64,000 nt of DNA from Mycosarcoma maydis (Eukaryota; Basidiomycota; Ustilaginomycetes; Ustilaginales), in the NCBI RefSeq assembly GCF_000328475.2, contig NC_026482.1:744001-808000 (forward strand). The letters run 5' to 3'. Below, piece by piece: positions 61,518 to 64,000 of this stretch. The notes under the pieces are model-generated. The model made no database searches, had not been told where the DNA came from, and saw only the letters and a program-made list of their open reading frames with translations. A program made the translations under genes and the position numbers. Positions within the stretch are counted from its first letter, which is position 1. The number at the start of each line of letters is the position of its first letter.

Positions 61518-63281
61518 ATGAGCAAGAGACGCTTCTCCGACGTTGCCACCACCATCTTTCGTGCACACGATTATCGTCATCTTCAAAAGAGGCCCTCCTG
61601 CTGCGCACACACTACGCTCGGATCAGTTCCGATTTCGAATTCCTACAGTGACGACGGCGTCCGTCAGGGCGTCCCAACAATGGTAACAGGCGCAGCCTGT
61701 CCTCCAGTCGACGACCTCATCCGAAACAATATGCCCGCGGATCCGTTCTGGCAACCCGACTTCGTGTCGCAACGTAACGAATCAAGCCCATCACGCTCCG
61801 TCTCGAGCAAATCAAAACTGGATCTTTCTTCCACCTTGCCATCGTTGGCTGCGAGCCCAGCGCTCTCTCCGAAAGGCAGTGTCTTTTTCTTACGCTCGGA
61901 CGCAGAGTCTCTCCATGACGCTCTCACTGTTTCATCGTACGACAACGACTACCCTCCACCGCCAATGTCTACACCTGCTGCCTCGCAAACATTCGCATCC
62001 AGTTCAAAACAGCCAACGAGCACTGTATCCCCGACGAGACTATCAGCTTGCACAGAGACACGCGAAGGCGCTTCGACCATGGCCGCCCCGACCTTGACTA
62101 GCTCCCCCAGCAGTATCAATGGCCTCACAGAGTCACTGCCTAGGCGCCCCGCTCGTCCAGGTAGGCCAACCCTCACCCGACTCAACACGTCCGAAATAAT
62201 GCGTACGCACACCAACACTGCCGCTCTCGAGCCTCCATCGGTGCATTCAATTCCAAGCCGCCGATCACCCACGGCATTGAAGCTACAGCTCGATACCTCA
62301 GTGCCACGCAGATCGGCTACGTTGAGTAGCTACCCACACTGCAAAAAAATGAACTACCCAACGCCACTTTATTCTACTCTGACACTCCCATCGCCCACAA
62401 CTTCGACTCGCAGCGATTTTGCCACCATAAAAGATGGCTCGGCGCGATTGACCAACGGCGACGTGGAAGATCGAGCGGGTGCGGGTGAGTCAAGCTATGC
62501 AAACTCGCCCGCCGCTCGCCCAGACAGTGTGAACCTGGCCGGAGATAATTTCAGCTTTGAAGGCATCGATTTTGAAGTCTCGACCATTCTACCGGATTTC
62601 CTCTATCTCGGCCCGGATGTGCAATCCGAGCAGGCTGTTACAGAGCTCAAAGCGATGGGCGTGCGACGCATTCTCAATGTCGCCTGCGAGATTGACGACC
62701 GAGGGCCTCTGAGGCTGCGAGATCGGTTCGATCGATATCTTAAAGTGCCCATGTTGGACAGCGTTGAGGCGAAGGGAGTGCAAGACAGCATCGAGCAGGC
62801 CTGCTCCTTCCTTGACGACGCACGCCTGCGGTCGGAGCCGGTCTACGTGCACTGTAAAGCCGGCAAGTCACGCTCTGTGACCATCGTCATCGCCTATCTT
62901 ATACATGCGCTCGGTTGGACGCTGCGACGTTCCTACTCTCACGTGTCTGAAAAGAGGGCCGCCATCTGTCCTAATATCGGCTTTGTCGCCGAATTGATGC
63001 AATTTGAGGAGAAGGAGCTCAAACTCGCTCGATCCACAGGTATCTATGGAGATCCCGCCGATGTTCCGCTCGCATCTGCCTCATCCCCACAGTTGCTTCC
63101 AGGCTGGCAACAAGGTCAAACCAGACTTGATTCGCCTAGAAACGATTCGTCGCCGATTCCGTCAACACTTGCGCGGCAGGGTGTTCTTATGCACATGACC
63201 ACCAGCCTAAACTCGAGTCTAGGTGGCTCGCTATCCAAGTCGTCTCCCGACCTTCCATCCTTGACGTCTGGCTGCACCTAG
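61518..63281 (+). CDS. Dual-specificity protein phosphatase (Msg5/Pmp1-like MAPK phosphatase)
   Basis: These enzymes dephosphorylate Tyr and Thr in MAP-kinase activation loops. From the ATG at 61518 (MSKRRFSDVATTIFRAHD) the protein has 587 residues. The first ~345 are Ser/Pro/Thr-rich and probably disordered, with likely docking motifs of basic-hydrophobic type. The catalytic domain (about 355-500) starts STILPDFLYLGPDVQSEQAV and includes MGVRRILNVACEIDD, RYLKVPMLDSVE (general-acid Asp) and VYVHCKAGKSRSVTIVIAYL, with Cys446 as nucleophile, then AAICPNIGFVAELMQFEE. All catalytic residues are present. U. maydis Rok1 is a phosphatase of this class acting on Kpp2 and Kpp6; this gene could be its orthologue, which I cannot confirm from the sequence. 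Confidence 0.9.
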   Translation: MSKRRFSDVATTIFRAHDYRHLQKRPSCCAHTTLGSVPISNSYSDDGVRQGVPTMVTGAACPPVDDLIRNNMPADPFWQPDFVSQRNESSPSRSVSSKSKLDLSSTLPSLAASPALSPKGSVFFLRSDAESLHDALTVSSYDNDYPPPPMSTPAASQTFASSSKQPTSTVSPTRLSACTETREGASTMAAPTLTSSPSSINGLTESLPRRPARPGRPTLTRLNTSEIMRTHTNTAALEPPSVHSIPSRRSPTALKLQLDTSVPRRSATLSSYPHCKKMNYPTPLYSTLTLPSPTTSTRSDFATIKDGSARLTNGDVEDRAGAGESSYANSPAARPDSVNLAGDNFSFEGIDFEVSTILPDFLYLGPDVQSEQAVTELKAMGVRRILNVACEIDDRGPLRLRDRFDRYLKVPMLDSVEAKGVQDSIEQACSFLDDARLRSEPVYVHCKAGKSRSVTIVIAYLIHALGWTLRRSYSHVSEKRAAICPNIGFVAELMQFEEKELKLARSTGIYGDPADVPLASASSPQLLPGWQQGQTRLDSPRNDSSPIPSTLARQGVLMHMTTSLNSSLGGSLSKSSPDLPSLTSGCT

Positions 63282-64000
63282 CACCTAGCACCTTACCTCG
63301 ATAGCCATGTGTAGGCCTTATCTAGATGCTCGCTAAAGTTCTTTGTTTCATTTTCATTGACAGTATTCTCATTACCCCGTCACCGCTACCGAGAGACGCA
63401 GTCTCTAGCCATCACAGGGCCGGCGCTCTGTTGTAATTCTACATTTTTCTCGCCTTCTCACATTCTCCGACTCGCTTTTTGTCCGTGCGATTTGAGAAGA
63501 GCTGTGCGAACGCCGTTAGACCTCGTGGAGGTGGTTTTAGCAATCTCCGAGGCGACATTCGTGATTCACGATTCACGATTGTGACGAAAAGCAATCCATC
63601 TGCACTTGTATCCTGCATGGTAAGTCAGACATCGACGCACAACTTCTTAGGCAGGAAAATGGGCCATGACGGAGTTGTAGCAGCGCAGTGGAGTAGAGCT
63701 GACCCAAAGCACAAGGTCAGGGAGCCCATCTATGGCTTGTCGTCGGACGAGGGCTTGGTCAACGGCAGCATTACCAACACTGTGACTTGCGCGAGCCGAA
63801 GTAACAGGTCTCTTTCTGATATCACGCGGAAGTAGTCCAGATTTTGAATTTTGAATTTTGGCTCTGGCTCTCTTTGCTTCCATGTTCGGATGGGCGCGCT
63901 TCCCCGCTGTTTGCGAAGCATGCCAGGCTGTGCTGAAGCAAGATGCGCAACATCGCTGGGAATGCATGTACGATCACGGATGCGGGTTATTATCCGTAAG
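63282..64000. other. Right-end intergenic region
   Basis: The 3' flank of the phosphatase gene up to the window edge. Heptamer-family words ATTCGTGATTCACGATTCAC lie at about 63558-63577, and a short TTTTGAA tandem near 63842-63860. A 106-codon reverse frame at 63647-63967 has no recognisable content. It may belong to a gene that continues beyond the window, but nothing supports that. Confidence 0.45.

Overview
This window looks like nuclear chromosomal DNA from a smut fungus (Basidiomycota, Ustilaginaceae; an Ustilago maydis-like species is my best guess, from memory and not tested). The evidence is eukaryotic gene structure with few short GT-AG introns, fungal housekeeping proteins (Prp6, derlin, Mpo1, NTAQ1, Rtt109, NHA1-type antiporter, PIG-F/Gpi11, Ish1, Prp24/SART3, Def1, Msg5/Pmp1-type phosphatase), low-complexity protein tails, intergenic heptamer repeats of the ATCGTGA/TCACGAT type, and a compact cluster of unrecognised secreted proteins of the kind smuts use on plants. 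One 100-N gap lies at 46690-46789.

Layout. 1-28.3 kb is a housekeeping block: prp6 (5' end only), derlin, Mpo1-like, NTAQ1, rtt109, nha1, gpi11, Ish1-like, PHAF1/UPF0183, a mitochondrial membrane protein, gamma-glutamyltransferase and prp24. 29.0-40.4 kb is a cluster of seven predicted secreted proteins, called E1-E7 here, with nothing else between them. The two long ones (E1, E7) sit at the borders facing inward and resemble each other. The five short ones (E2-E6) share a C-terminal module. A GH13 alpha-amylase without signal peptide follows at 41.5 kb, then a C2H2 zinc-finger factor at 44.6-46.6 kb. A gene-poor stretch of about 9.4 kb (46.6-55.9 kb) precedes def1. A dual-specificity phosphatase at 61.5-63.3 kb ends the window.

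Splicing inferred here changes four gene models: derlin gains a conserved C-terminal exon, Mpo1-like an N-terminal exon, the Ish1 protein a signal-peptide exon, and the mitochondrial protein a coiled-coil C-terminal exon.

The candidate undescribed system is the E1-E7 cluster. Its members look like duplicated and recombined descendants of two ancestral secreted proteins, and E5 looks like a mosaic of two neighbours. I recognise no known domain in them, so a role at the host interface is inference from secretion, clustering and rapid divergence. Most of the non-coding DNA outside the cluster carries copies of a 7-bp repeat family, including two six-unit arrays that could pair into a hairpin.
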